DNA of 64,000 nucleotides, from positions 1 to 64,000 of the forward strand of contig CAZOOR010000004.1 in the NCBI GenBank assembly GCA_964581505.1, written 5' to 3'. Positions within the stretch are counted from its first letter, which is position 1; every line of letters starts with the position of its first letter. Positions 52,371 to 61,419 of the stretch are shown here, piece after piece. Source of the stretch: CAZOOR01 sp964581505 (GTDB taxonomy: Bacteria; Bacteroidota; Ignavibacteria; Kapaibacteriales; UBA2268). The position numbers and the translations under genes are program-made. The notes beneath the pieces are model-generated. The model made no database searches. It was not told where the DNA came from and worked only from the letters and a program-made list of their open reading frames with translations.

Positions 52371-53471
52371 TTATTTAGCTTTACCAATTTTTTTTCTTTT
52401 CTTCATTTGGCGTTCTTTTTCAAGGTCTTTACTATTACCCCATTTGGCAAAAGAGAAAGAAATTCCGGCAGTCAGAATAGGTTGCGAAGCCCAAGCGGCA
52501 TCAGCATGCAATTCAATGGAACCGATTTTGTAGGAAATACCACCCAATAATCTAAATTTATTGAATGAAGAAATATCAACATTCAGGTCTTCCAAATTTC
52601 TAATTTCTTTATAGGGACTATTTGTATAGTCGTCCGCATTACTTTTATCTCTGACGGCTTCAAGTTTACCACTAAGAGTTTCAAATTGCAGACCTGTATA
52701 AAAAGTCAGCCCAAAATCCCAAGTTTTACTAAAATGTCCACCAATAGCAAAAGAAGAAAAATTAATTCCTTCATCTCTTGAAGCATGGGCATAAGCAATA
52801 TGAACGGCATACGCCATTCTCTCTTCTGGTAGAAACGTTTGGAAAAATTGGTCAAGTCTTTGCGATGCTGAAATTCCCCAATAAACTAATGGCTCTCCCG
52901 AAACACCTATTGATAGGAACTTGAACCTTATCTGAGTTCGGGAAGGCAATCCGACTGTTAATTGCATAGTAGGCAAACCGGACATAAAGCTGATGTCATT
53001 ACCTTCAACATAACCAATAGTTTTGTTAGTAGAATCAGGAAACCATGGATTCTGACGAGCGGCATAAATTGCCGTTGAACGCCCTCCGTAAATTGTCGGT
53101 TGTTCATTATTCTTTATATAGTCAATTAGGGTATTGCCTCCACGTCTTTCAGCGGTACGAACAATTTTTGAATTACCAAATTCTTCGGGTCTCTCTGCAT
53201 TGAAAAACATTTGCGAATTAGGAATAAACATACCCGAAACGGAAATATCAAGCCCAACCGACCAATAATCTTTATAATAAGCGGTTGAGAAAAGATTAGA
53301 GTTGATGCTTTCTTCAATTGAAGTAAAGAAAGGTTTAATATATCCTTCCAAATTTTTAGAAGTAAAAAGATTAAACTCGTTACTAAATTCAATTTTATCT
53401 CCGGCATATATTGAGCCGGAAACCATAACGGTTAAAAGAAAAGAAAAACAAAGAATAGTGAAACGTCTCAT
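52371..53471 (-). CDS. Probable outer-membrane beta-barrel protein
   Basis: The 366-residue protein has a signal peptide (FSFLLTVMVSGSIYAG). Strand-turn patterns of a barrel follow: YWSVGLDISVSGMF, PTMQLTVGLPSRTQIRFKFLSIGVSG, SSFAIGGHFSKTWDFGLTFYTGLQFETLSG, FRLLGGISYKIGSIELHADAAWASQPILTAGISFSF. The last strand ends in Phe before a basic tail (RQMKKRKKIGKAK), which is unusual for a barrel. It is similar in form to DUF6588-type proteins of Bacteroidota; function unknown. Confidence 0.65.
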   Translation of the reverse strand: MRRFTILCFSFLLTVMVSGSIYAGDKIEFSNEFNLFTSKNLEGYIKPFFTSIEESINSNLFSTAYYKDYWSVGLDISVSGMFIPNSQMFFNAERPEEFGNSKIVRTAERRGGNTLIDYIKNNEQPTIYGGRSTAIYAARQNPWFPDSTNKTIGYVEGNDISFMSGLPTMQLTVGLPSRTQIRFKFLSIGVSGEPLVYWGISASQRLDQFFQTFLPEERMAYAVHIAYAHASRDEGINFSSFAIGGHFSKTWDFGLTFYTGLQFETLSGKLEAVRDKSNADDYTNSPYKEIRNLEDLNVDISSFNKFRLLGGISYKIGSIELHADAAWASQPILTAGISFSFAKWGNSKDLEKERQMKKRKKIGKAK

Positions 53472-53585
53472 ACATCTCCCTAATAATTGACTAAATATTT
53501 ATTACACTTGTACATTAAAATACAATTTAAACATTTTTTTATAATAATACAAATTCGTATTTTTGTCTGTCAAAAAAATACAAAG

Positions 53586-53660
53586 GGCGCATTCGTCTAG
53601 CGGTTAGGACGCCGGCCTCTCACGCCGGTAACAGGGGTTCGATTCCCCTATGCGCTACCA
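53586..53660 (+). tRNA. tRNA-Glu(CTC)
   Basis: The 75-base tRNA includes an encoded CCA. Acceptor GGCGCAT pairs with ATGCGCT (one G-U); D arm GTCTAGCGGTTAGGAC; anticodon stem CCGGC/GCCGG with loop CTCTCAC, so anticodon CTC; T arm AGGGG-TTCGATT-CCCCT. A TATTTTTG element (53558-53565) lies 20 bases upstream. Confidence 0.93.
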
Positions 53661-53892
53661 GAGCCAAATTTTTCAATGCGGAAATCTCTGTAACGCCCCT
53701 GTTTATGCGGTAATACGGTTTTTTAGGCAAGACTAACAAAAAGTGGCTTTTAACACATTTTTTCCTGTTTTTTACACATTTTTGACACATTCGATATTCG
53801 CTTTATTTCCATTTTCATCATTTCTCTTCCTTGATTCAATAAATAAACTTTTTACTTTGAGTTCAAATAATAATAATTTCTTAATCATAATG
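53661..53892. other. Intergenic stretch downstream of tRNA-Glu
   Basis: It holds no supported gene. It contains ACACATTTTT-type direct repeats at 53753, 53774 and 53785 and a patch (53680-53720) with slightly higher G+C than its surroundings. This could be a scar of an element that once integrated at the tRNA gene; I see no integrase and no copy of the tRNA end. Confidence 0.4.
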
Positions 53893-53922
53893 TTTGCTTT
53901 TGCATTTTTTTTTATATTTTTG
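53893..53922 (+). promoter_or_regulatory. Promoter of the WD40 surface-protein gene
   Basis: TTTG (53893-53896), 18 bases, then TATTTTTG (53915-53922) match the Bacteroidota TTTG / TAnnTTTG promoter consensus, 32 bases before the ATG. Confidence 0.6.
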
Positions 53923-53954
53923 CTATGCAGCGTACAAACTAAAATTGAAATCGA

Positions 53955-56900
53955 ATGAATAAGAAAGCCAAATATTTAATATTGATATATTTAAGCGTTA
54001 TCTTGACGCCTGCACTTTTCGGACAGAAGAGATTGCAAATTCTGGATTATGATTTATCTTCTTACCCGAATGTTAATATATCATACTTTACATTTGATGA
54101 TGATGATTTGCCCGATTTTTCATATAAGGTTAATGACTTTGAGGTTTCGGATAACGGTAAAAGTGTTCCCGTGAATCATCAAAACTGCTTAAGCATAAAT
54201 CCGTCCAATTCGGCTACTATACTTCTATCTGTGGATTTATCTATCAAAAACAATGTGATGGGAAACAAAGTTGCAAGAACTCTTGATTTTCTAAAAGAAA
54301 TCATTGCAAATATAAATAAATATAACATCAGAGCCGGGCTTCATAGTTTCAATGCACTTGCATATTTGAATCAAGATTTTACAACAGACCAAAACATATT
54401 GAATAACTTTTTGCAAACTTTACTCTTTTCGAGTGGTTCAATTATTGACACAGGCTTCTTTTCCAATCCATTAGGTTCAATAGCACTGCTGGATAAAACC
54501 GAAGACAGTAAATCAATAATTTATTTTTCATCAACTTTTTCCAAATTTAATGTCGCTGAAGTGATTGCAAAAGCAAAGGCAAGTTCAATAAAGATTTTTC
54601 CTGTGTTTTTGGGCAATGAAATGCCTAAGGCTCTAAAACAATTAGCCGATTCCACAAATGGCTTTGCAATGTTACTGCCGAAAAACGTACAAGATGTAAA
54701 AGGACAAGTACTCTCATTACTTGCTATGAGCAAAGATTATACCCCCTGTAAATTAGTTTGGAAGAACACTTTGGACTGCTCTTCACTTCATTATGAAACT
54801 GTCAAAATTACAAGTGCAAATATTCAAGACACAATTTCATTTACAACCGGTGATGAGTTCAAAGCGACAATCGTTAGCACTCCACCCTATCTCCGTTTCA
54901 GTTCTGTTAGGATAGGTACATCAAAAGCGTTACGTCTATCGTTTAAAGCAAAGAACGGTGATTTGACAATAGAAGATTTACTTCTTCATAATCCGCATTT
55001 TACAATTGATTCCGGCGACATATCATCTCCCGTTCTACTGCGCAGGGACAGCAGCCGTACTGTAAAAATCAAATTTAACCCAACAGATTCGGCAATTGTT
55101 TTCGATAGTTTGGAGATTGTTTCCAATGCATGTTCCGGTTCGACAATACTAATTACCGGAGGTTACCCGAATACGCCCCCTAATGAGCGAACACTTACTC
55201 TACTAACCCCAAAATGCGGAGCAAAATTAATAGTTAATGATACTTCTACCGTCAGATGGACAGGCTTATTGCCTGCCGATGTTATTCAATTGCAATATTC
55301 AACAAATAATGGAGCCACTTGGGATACTCTGGCAACAGATATAACAGGGCTTTCGTACAGATGGACAGTGCCTAATTTTGAGAGTGATTCCTGCTTAGTG
55401 CGTATCATACAGTTATGGCCAAATAATATAGGTCGGACTATGGTTCTGCCACATAAAGGAGGTGTGAACTGTGCAAACTTCAATAGAGACGGTTCACTTG
55501 TAGTAACAGCGTGTAATGATAATAAGGATTTGGTTAGAATTTGGAATGCAAATAACGGACAGTTGCTCCATGAATTAAAGGGACATACAAAAGCAATAAA
55601 CTGGGTAAATTTTGACCATAATGATAAGTATATCGTATCTACATCTGATGATGGCTCAATTATTATTTGGGATTCCAAAAAAGCGGTTATTGTACGTACA
55701 TTAACGGGGCATAAAAATATTGTACGAGCGGCAAATTTCAGTCCGGACGGCAAGTATTTAATTTCTGCCTCTAAGGACCGCTCAGCATATATTTGGAATG
55801 TAGAAACAGGTGCGAAAATCGGTACATATTCTACAGGCAATGCGTTATGGTATGCTGATTTCAGTCCGGACGGCAAATATTTTGTAATCACAGATGATAA
55901 TGGCAAAGCAGTCGTTTATAATTTCCAAACCAAGAAATTATATAAAGTATTCGACTCACATATTGGGGTGATACCCTTTGCTTCATTCAGCCACGATATG
56001 ACGAAACTTGCGATAGCGGGCTGGTTCGGCAAGGCTATTGTTTGGGATTTTGCAACAGGTATGGAATTATTTAGGGTAGCACACGATACAAATAAAATTG
56101 TTCCTATTAATTCCTGTACCTTTGATAATACGGACAAACACTTACTGACAGCAGGCGCCGACACGGTTCCCAGATTGTGGGATTCCAATACCGGCAAACA
56201 AATTGCAACATTGCTAAATGAGCATACAAGCTCAGTCCAAATTGCTACATTCAATTTTGATGCTAAGAGAATTTTAACTGCAAGTTGGGACAGCACTGCA
56301 AAGGTCTGGAATCGAGAGCAAATCGGATTGCAGGTAGATACATCTGATTGCATATTTAGTATTCAACGGTTAAAGGTAAATATTGATGATATTCATTTTG
56401 CCGATACTCCGCTTGGTACAATTAACGATTCGGTAGTAACGCCATTTATAACAAATTTGCTTAAATTCCCTATTCAAGTTAAAAAATATAAAATAACCGG
56501 AGTAAACGCCGACGATTTTGAAGTTATTAATAATTTACCCCCACACCTGATAGATTCAATGGGGCATAATTATATTGAGGTGAGGTTTAACCCATCGGCA
56601 CTCGGACTAAGGAAAGCAATATTGGAAATCAGTTTACCGGGAAATGTTAAAAAAATTCAATTGTCGGGCAACGGGATAAACGGCTCATTACGACTCTCCT
56701 CAAACGTAATTGATTTCGGGCTTGTCGATATTGGTGATTTTAAGGATACAACTGTCAGCTTAATCAATAATTCGGGACAACCGGTTAGTATTGACTCTCT
56801 TATAAAATTAGGACCGGATTTCTTCCATTTCAATGTAATAAATGATATTAAACATCACATAATAAAAGCAGGTGAACGCATTGATATATCTCTAAGATTT

Positions 56901-57683
56901 ATGCCGGAATCAATAGGTCGATTGAATTCGCTTGTTAGAATTAGGCATAATGGCATCGGATATCCGATTGATTTATCAATGTTCGGCGAAGGAGTTTTGC
57001 CGCGGATAGATACTGCAACAATTGTGATTGGAGATGTAAGCGGAAAGCCCGGTGATATTATAAATATTCCGGTTAAAATATCCAATATTTCTTCAAATGG
57101 AATTGCACCTGCAATTACGGGGTTCAATATAACATTAGAATTTAACTCTACATTACTTGCTCCAACAGACAATAAAAATATAAATATTGCTCAGGGTTTA
57201 AGGATATTACAAATTCAATTGCCTGTTGCGTTTGATAAAGATTCGGTATTGAAGCAATTGCCATTTCGTGTAGGCTTAGGCAACGATACTATTTCAGCAT
57301 TAAAAATTACCGAGCTATCTCTAATAGGCAAAGGAAAGATGGTGCTATTGGGTAAGGACGGAGTTTTCAGACTAACAGGCTACTGTATGCGTGGCGGTAA
57401 TCGCCTATTTGAATCGGACGGCAGAATTAGTTTGGGAAATAATGTCCCCAATCCGGTTGTAGATGCAACGAAAATAACTTTTGAAGTAATCGAAAAAGGC
57501 AATACGGAACTTTATTTAATTGATGTTCTCGGCAATAGGATAAGAACACTTGTGTCCGGAAATATACCTGCCGGAATATATAAATACAAATTAGATGCAA
57601 ACGAGCTTCCAAGCGGAAAACTATTCTATATATTACAAACACCTACAAAATTAATTATAAAATCTATGGACGTATTAAAATAA
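53955..57683 (+). CDS. Large secreted VWA/WD40/ASH-domain protein with type IX sorting tail
   Basis: The 1242-residue protein is a multi-domain secreted chain. Layout by rough residue: signal peptide (1-23, ending LFG); a VWA-like domain (about 85-260) with a MIDAS-like SVDLSIKN at D94 (degenerate; second Ser present); an ASH/choice-of-anchor-D sandwich (about 300-405); an Ig-like unit (410-490); a seven-blade WD40 propeller (about 493-785, e.g. VNFDHNDKYIVSTSDDGSIIIWD, ANFSPDGKYLISASKDRSAYIWN); two more ASH units (790-1015); a cohesin-like domain (1019-1150); and a C-terminal Por/type IX sorting domain (1164-1242) with NVPNPVVDATKITFEV...IPAGIYKYKLDANELPSG. WD40 repeats are rare in secreted bacterial proteins. 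No partner gene is adjacent; function unknown. Confidence 0.85.
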   Translation: MNKKAKYLILIYLSVILTPALFGQKRLQILDYDLSSYPNVNISYFTFDDDDLPDFSYKVNDFEVSDNGKSVPVNHQNCLSINPSNSATILLSVDLSIKNNVMGNKVARTLDFLKEIIANINKYNIRAGLHSFNALAYLNQDFTTDQNILNNFLQTLLFSSGSIIDTGFFSNPLGSIALLDKTEDSKSIIYFSSTFSKFNVAEVIAKAKASSIKIFPVFLGNEMPKALKQLADSTNGFAMLLPKNVQDVKGQVLSLLAMSKDYTPCKLVWKNTLDCSSLHYETVKITSANIQDTISFTTGDEFKATIVSTPPYLRFSSVRIGTSKALRLSFKAKNGDLTIEDLLLHNPHFTIDSGDISSPVLLRRDSSRTVKIKFNPTDSAIVFDSLEIVSNACSGSTILITGGYPNTPPNERTLTLLTPKCGAKLIVNDTSTVRWTGLLPADVIQLQYSTNNGATWDTLATDITGLSYRWTVPNFESDSCLVRIIQLWPNNIGRTMVLPHKGGVNCANFNRDGSLVVTACNDNKDLVRIWNANNGQLLHELKGHTKAINWVNFDHNDKYIVSTSDDGSIIIWDSKKAVIVRTLTGHKNIVRAANFSPDGKYLISASKDRSAYIWNVETGAKIGTYSTGNALWYADFSPDGKYFVITDDNGKAVVYNFQTKKLYKVFDSHIGVIPFASFSHDMTKLAIAGWFGKAIVWDFATGMELFRVAHDTNKIVPINSCTFDNTDKHLLTAGADTVPRLWDSNTGKQIATLLNEHTSSVQIATFNFDAKRILTASWDSTAKVWNREQIGLQVDTSDCIFSIQRLKVNIDDIHFADTPLGTINDSVVTPFITNLLKFPIQVKKYKITGVNADDFEVINNLPPHLIDSMGHNYIEVRFNPSALGLRKAILEISLPGNVKKIQLSGNGINGSLRLSSNVIDFGLVDIGDFKDTTVSLINNSGQPVSIDSLIKLGPDFFHFNVINDIKHHIIKAGERIDISLRFMPESIGRLNSLVRIRHNGIGYPIDLSMFGEGVLPRIDTATIVIGDVSGKPGDIINIPVKISNISSNGIAPAITGFNITLEFNSTLLAPTDNKNINIAQGLRILQIQLPVAFDKDSVLKQLPFRVGLGNDTISALKITELSLIGKGKMVLLGKDGVFRLTGYCMRGGNRLFESDGRISLGNNVPNPVVDATKITFEVIEKGNTELYLIDVLGNRIRTLVSGNIPAGIYKYKLDANELPSGKLFYILQTPTKLIIKSMDVLK

Positions 57684-57698
57684 GCTGCAATCATATAA

Positions 57699-57728
57699 TT
57701 GATAATTCATACTTTTTTATTATCTTTG
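57699..57728 (+). promoter_or_regulatory. Promoter of etfBA
   Basis: TTG (57699-57701), 19 bases, then TATCTTTG (57721-57728) match the Bacteroidota promoter form, giving a leader of about 33 bases before the etfB ATG with AAGGAG as ribosome site. Confidence 0.6.
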
Positions 57729-57767
57729 CAGACTTATTTGGATTTCAAATTATAAGGAGTATATTAA

Positions 57768-58514
57768 ATGAACATTTTAGTATGTGTTTCGCGTGTCCCG
57801 GATTCGGCGGCGAGAATATTGGTCGGAAATGATGGAAAATCCATTGACCCGCAGGGCGTTAAATACGTAGTAAATCCCTACGATGAATTTGCTATCGAAG
57901 AAGGATTAAGATTAAAAGAAAAAAACGGCGGAACTGTAACGGCAATAACCGTTGGACAGGAAACAGCCAAAGAACAGTTGAGAACATCTCTTGCAATGGG
58001 AGTTGATAAGGCTGTTCTTGTAAAAACAGATAAGGAATTCGATTCATTCTTTGTCGCCAATAATATTGCAGAATATGCAAAGCAGAATAATCCCGATATA
58101 ATTTTCTTGGGACGTCAGAGTATTGATATGGATTCATTACAGGTTCCTTCAATGTTAGCCGAGCTATTGCAATTACCTTCTGTGTCGGTTGTCTCAAAGA
58201 TGACATACGAAGAAGGCAAAGTAATAGCAGAGAGAGATATCGAAGGCGGTAAGGAAGTAGTAGAAGCCGTAATGCCCTGTATAATAAGCGCCCAGAAAGG
58301 ATTAAATGAGCCAAGATACCCAAAACTACCGGATATTATGAAAGCTCGCTCGAAACCTATTGAAGAAGTTGATGCAGTTGATTCCGATAATAGAGTTTCC
58401 GTTTCGAAAATCGAAATTCCGGTAAAGCAAAGAGCAGGCGTAATTCTCGGCGGTGAGGATACGGATGTTGATGAATTGGTAAGATTGCTTCACGAAGACG
58501 CAAAAGTCATTTAA
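57768..58514 (+). CDS. etfB: Electron transfer flavoprotein beta subunit
   Basis: The 248-residue protein has the adenine-nucleotide-binding fold typical of EtfB: MNILVCVSRVPDSAARILVG, NPYDEFAIEEGLRLKEKNGGTVTAITVG, ALAMGVDKAVLVK-like SLAMGVDKAVLVKTDKE, and DIIFLGRQSIDMDSLQVPSMLAELL. With EtfA it carries electrons from acyl-CoA or other flavin dehydrogenases towards the quinone pool. It is followed 24 bases on by etfA. Confidence 0.94.
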   Translation: MNILVCVSRVPDSAARILVGNDGKSIDPQGVKYVVNPYDEFAIEEGLRLKEKNGGTVTAITVGQETAKEQLRTSLAMGVDKAVLVKTDKEFDSFFVANNIAEYAKQNNPDIIFLGRQSIDMDSLQVPSMLAELLQLPSVSVVSKMTYEEGKVIAERDIEGGKEVVEAVMPCIISAQKGLNEPRYPKLPDIMKARSKPIEEVDAVDSDNRVSVSKIEIPVKQRAGVILGGEDTDVDELVRLLHEDAKVI

Positions 58515-58537
58515 TCAAATTGAAAGGAAAGAAAACA

Positions 58538-59494
58538 ATGAATAAAATATTAGTATATCTCGAAGCAAATAAAGGCGAATTAAAAAGAAGTTCTTATGAA
58601 GTAATTACAGCGGCAAGGAATCTCGGATTGCCAACAGTCGGTTTGTTAATTAATGGGACAGAAGAACAAGCAAACAAAGCGGCGGAATACGGACTGCAGG
58701 AGCTTTTACTTGCAGATGTTCCCGATTTGTCTAACTTTTCATCAATGGCATACTCCACATTTACGGCAAATGCGGCAAAAGAAAACGGTTGTGATGTAAT
58801 ACTCTTTTCGGGTAATGCCGCCGGTTTGGAGTTAGCCCCGCGTGTAGCAGTTAAGATGAATGCAGGTTATATATCCGATTGCGTTGCTCTTACAGTTGAA
58901 GATAATAATATAACTGCCAAGAAGCCCGTATATGCCGGCAAAGCACAGATAACAACAAAAGTTGAAACCGATACAAAGATTTTCACATTGCGTCCAAATG
59001 TATTTACAGCAAGCAAGGAAGCAACAAGTCTGAATATCACAAAATACTCGCCGGAATTGAATAATGATGATTTGAAAGTAAAAGTGGTTGATGTTGCAAA
59101 GAACGAGGGTAAACTTGATGTACTGGAAGCCGATGTAATTGTATCTGCCGGACGCGGTATAAAAGCACCCGAGAATTATAACATTATTGAGGAATTGGCA
59201 TCAGTTCTTGGTGGAGCGGTAGGAGCATCACGTGCAGTAGTTGACGCAGGTTGGCGTCCACACAGCGAGCAGGTAGGACAGACTGGTAAGACCGTCTCTC
59301 CCTCACTCTATATTGCCGCAGGTATTTCAGGCGCTGTTCAGCATCTTGCGGGTATGTCCACATCGAAAATAATAGTTGCAATCAATAAAGATAAAGATGC
59401 ACCGATTTTCAGTGTTTGCGACTATGGATTAGTCGGGGACTTATTTAATATCGTACCGAAATTGAGCGAAAAAATCAAGGCAATCAAAGGCTGA
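58538..59494 (+). CDS. etfA: Electron transfer flavoprotein alpha subunit
   Basis: The protein has 318 residues from the ATG at 58538, which has GGAAAG 7 bases upstream (a TTG at 58520 is also open). The FAD-binding C-terminal half is typical: VSAGRGIKAPENYNIIEELA, GASRAVVDAGWRPHSEQVGQTGKTVSPSLYIAAGISGAVQHLAGM and INKDKDAPIFSVCDYGLVGDLFNIVPKLSEKI. It lies in an etfBA pair with its own promoter and terminator. No acyl-CoA dehydrogenase or ETF-quinone oxidoreductase gene is adjacent. Confidence 0.95.
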   Translation: MNKILVYLEANKGELKRSSYEVITAARNLGLPTVGLLINGTEEQANKAAEYGLQELLLADVPDLSNFSSMAYSTFTANAAKENGCDVILFSGNAAGLELAPRVAVKMNAGYISDCVALTVEDNNITAKKPVYAGKAQITTKVETDTKIFTLRPNVFTASKEATSLNITKYSPELNNDDLKVKVVDVAKNEGKLDVLEADVIVSAGRGIKAPENYNIIEELASVLGGAVGASRAVVDAGWRPHSEQVGQTGKTVSPSLYIAAGISGAVQHLAGMSTSKIIVAINKDKDAPIFSVCDYGLVGDLFNIVPKLSEKIKAIKG

Positions 59495-59510
59495 TAATTG
59501 TAATTTAGGA

Positions 59511-59543
59511 AAGCCGCGTCTTTTTTTGACGTGGCTTTTTTTT
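59511..59543 (+). terminator. Terminator of etfBA
   Basis: Arms AAGCCGCGTC (59511-59520) and GACGTGGCTT (59528-59537) pair with one G-U around a T7 loop and are followed by T8. Confidence 0.85.
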
Positions 59544-59607
59544 GCAATAATAAGTATTTTATGCAGTCATTTATTAAACGATTGTACATAATTAATTAAG
59601 TAGAAAA

Positions 59608-60198
59608 ATGGAAAAAGTACAAGTAGCGGTTCTCGGTCTGACGGCGCATTCTTCATCAAATAATGCTTATGCATTGTATTTGAAAGAAATCGAAGGAAAT
59701 CGCAAATTTCCTATTATAATAGGAGCATTTGAGGCACAGGCAATTGCTTTGGAGCTTGAAGGAGTACGCCCTCCGCGCCCGATGACACATGATTTAATCA
59801 GAACAATAATTGAAAGCTTAAACGCAACACTTGGCGAAATATATATCAATGATTTACAGGACGGAACATTTTATGCCAAATTGATTTTCGAGAATATCGG
59901 TTTGGAAATTGACGCACGCCCGAGTGATGCCATAGCTATTGCAGTAAGATGCAATACTCCGATATTTGTAAATCAGGATATACTTGACGAAACATCAATT
60001 ATTGATGCGTCCGCCGAAGCTGACGAGTTTATGAAGGATAATAGAGATATGGGCTTCCCTGCTCCCGAAAAGAAGACAAAAGCTAAAAATAAAGTAGAAG
60101 TTTTACAAGAGCAATTGGACGAAGCAATCAAAAAAGAGGAATATGAAAAAGCGGCTCAATTACGTGATGAACTAAAAAGAATTTTAGAATCTTCATAA
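59608..60198 (+). CDS. Bifunctional nuclease-family protein (DUF151) with UVR motif
   Basis: The 196-residue protein has the N-terminal BFN/DUF151 domain: MEKVQVAVLGLTAHSSSNNAYALYLKEIEGNRKFPIIIGAFEAQAIALELEGVRPPRPMTHDL, then ARPSDAIAIAVRCNTPIFV. After about residue 150 a UVR (UvrB/UvrC) motif follows: EVLQEQLDEAIKKEEYEKAAQLRDELKRIL. Plant homologues degrade DNA and RNA in vitro; bacterial roles are not settled. A single gene with terminators on both sides. Confidence 0.85.
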   Translation: MEKVQVAVLGLTAHSSSNNAYALYLKEIEGNRKFPIIIGAFEAQAIALELEGVRPPRPMTHDLIRTIIESLNATLGEIYINDLQDGTFYAKLIFENIGLEIDARPSDAIAIAVRCNTPIFVNQDILDETSIIDASAEADEFMKDNRDMGFPAPEKKTKAKNKVEVLQEQLDEAIKKEEYEKAAQLRDELKRILESS

Positions 60199-60236
60199 TT
60201 TTTCTTAAATTTGTGTTCTCTATTAGAACAGCAAAC

Positions 60237-60267
60237 AAAAAAGCTTATCTCGAATAGGCTTTTTTAT
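60237..60267 (+). terminator. Terminator of the BFN gene
   Basis: Arms AAAAAAGCTTAT and ATAGGCTTTTTT (one wobble) around CTCGA form a short hairpin with A/T tails, 8 bases before the tRNA. Confidence 0.65.
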
Positions 60268-60274
60268 TGATAGA

Positions 60275-60348
60275 GCCGGAGTAGCTCAGTTGGTTAGAGC
60301 ATCGGAATCATAATCCGAGTGTCGGGGGTTCAAATCCCTCCTCCGGTA
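60275..60348 (+). tRNA. tRNA with anticodon CAT (Met elongator or Ile2)
   Basis: The 74-base tRNA: acceptor GCCGGAG with CTCCGGT (one G-U pair at the end); D arm GCTCAGTTGGTTAGAGC; anticodon stem TCGGA/TCCGA with loop ATCATAA, so anticodon CAT; T loop TTCAAAT. It is not an initiator: the anticodon stem lacks the three G-C pairs. Elongator Met versus lysidine-modified Ile2 is not decided by the sequence. CCA is not encoded (ACA follows). Confidence 0.9.
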
Positions 60349-60351
60349 CAC

Positions 60352-60383
60352 AAAAGCCCGAATTGAAGTTCGGGCTTTTATAT
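60352..60383 (+). terminator. Terminator after the tRNA
   Basis: Arms AAAAGCCCGAA and TTCGGGCTTTT around a short loop, with T-rich sequence after, lie 4 bases from the tRNA end. Confidence 0.8.
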
Positions 60384-60459
60384 TTTGTACTATTTTTTTT
60401 CTTTCCAATAATTATATATTTTTGTATTGATTATTCATATTTATAATGAAGGTAATACA

Positions 60460-61239
60460 ATGTTCCGCCCTTTATTTATTATTGCTATTATTATTGTAAC
60501 ATCAAATTTGTATTCGCAGACTGAATGCAATCTTTCCGAACTTTATCCGAATATTTTTAAAATATCAAAACAGATATACGAAGGAGAGGAATACCTAAAC
60601 GTATTTGTCATAAGCAAATTAGATACGAATACTAAATTCGGGAAGTTTATTAATGAGAATTATTTATATACTGATTATTTATATAAAACATTTTCGGATT
60701 ATTCAAATTATGAAAAATTAAAAGCCATAAATGACAGTAATGAACTAAGGAATGTATTTCTCACCGATTTGCTCCAAGATACTTTGTTCAATGCGATGAT
60801 GGATAAATTTCTTGCAAGAATTTGTAACAAACCGGATTTTATTCCTGATACTATTACAATAAATGAATTAATGAATATAGCCGTAAAGTTTTTTTATCTC
60901 CCCAAAATATCCGAACAAGGTAATTACCATATACAGATTTGCGTAGGTATAAATGGAATAAAGAATACATTAAAGAAAAGAAGACCACAGGTCGAAGCAT
61001 TTTGTTTTTCATCAATTTTTACTCATGGGAATAGTGGAGATTTTAATATTCAAAAAGAATTTAGAAGTACCGTTGGAAAATTATATAAACTGAGTTTGGG
61101 TAATAATTTAGAAGAACGGCTTCTACGCGCACAAGGTGCCGTATATATGATGATGAGAGATAATGATGTATTGAAAAATATGCTACTATCCGAATATAAA
61201 AAGAATATGAATTATTTACCATTTGTAATTATAGATTAA
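60460..61239 (+). CDS. Secreted protein of unknown function
   Basis: The protein has 259 residues from the ATG at 60460, which has GAAGG upstream; a TTG 11 codons earlier is open but unlikely. It has a signal peptide (LFIIAIIIVTSNLYSQ). The mature part is mainly helical, rich in Asn, Lys and Tyr, with two Cys (residues in QTECNL and ARICNK) and a third in the middle (IQICVG). I recognise no family. A TATTTTTG element (60417-60424) lies upstream. Confidence 0.6.
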   Translation: MFRPLFIIAIIIVTSNLYSQTECNLSELYPNIFKISKQIYEGEEYLNVFVISKLDTNTKFGKFINENYLYTDYLYKTFSDYSNYEKLKAINDSNELRNVFLTDLLQDTLFNAMMDKFLARICNKPDFIPDTITINELMNIAVKFFYLPKISEQGNYHIQICVGINGIKNTLKKRRPQVEAFCFSSIFTHGNSGDFNIQKEFRSTVGKLYKLSLGNNLEERLLRAQGAVYMMMRDNDVLKNMLLSEYKKNMNYLPFVIID

Positions 61240-61419
61240 CATTATCTACCATTCTCTTTGTGCAAAATGCAAAATGTTTTTCCAATTATATTTTACTTTA
61301 ATATATTAGGAGAAAAATATTCTAAATAAATTCGGGCATTTAAAATGTAAATACATCGTTCTGCAAATATCATAATTCATTTACCGTCTTATGTCTTTTT
61401 ATTAAAAACAGGGTGCAAA

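Noticed and set aside
53743..53958. 71-residue frame just before the WD40 gene
   Set aside because: The composition is almost all Phe, Leu, Ile and Asn from T-rich promoter DNA, and it contains the promoter of the next gene; likely spurious.
55286..55906. 206-residue frame antisense to the WD40 gene
   Set aside because: It mirrors the repeated codon pattern of the WD40 repeats and is a shadow.
60275..60348. Initiator tRNA
   Set aside because: The anticodon CAT fits, but the anticodon stem lacks the three G-C pairs of initiators and the first acceptor pair is G-U, not mismatched C-A.
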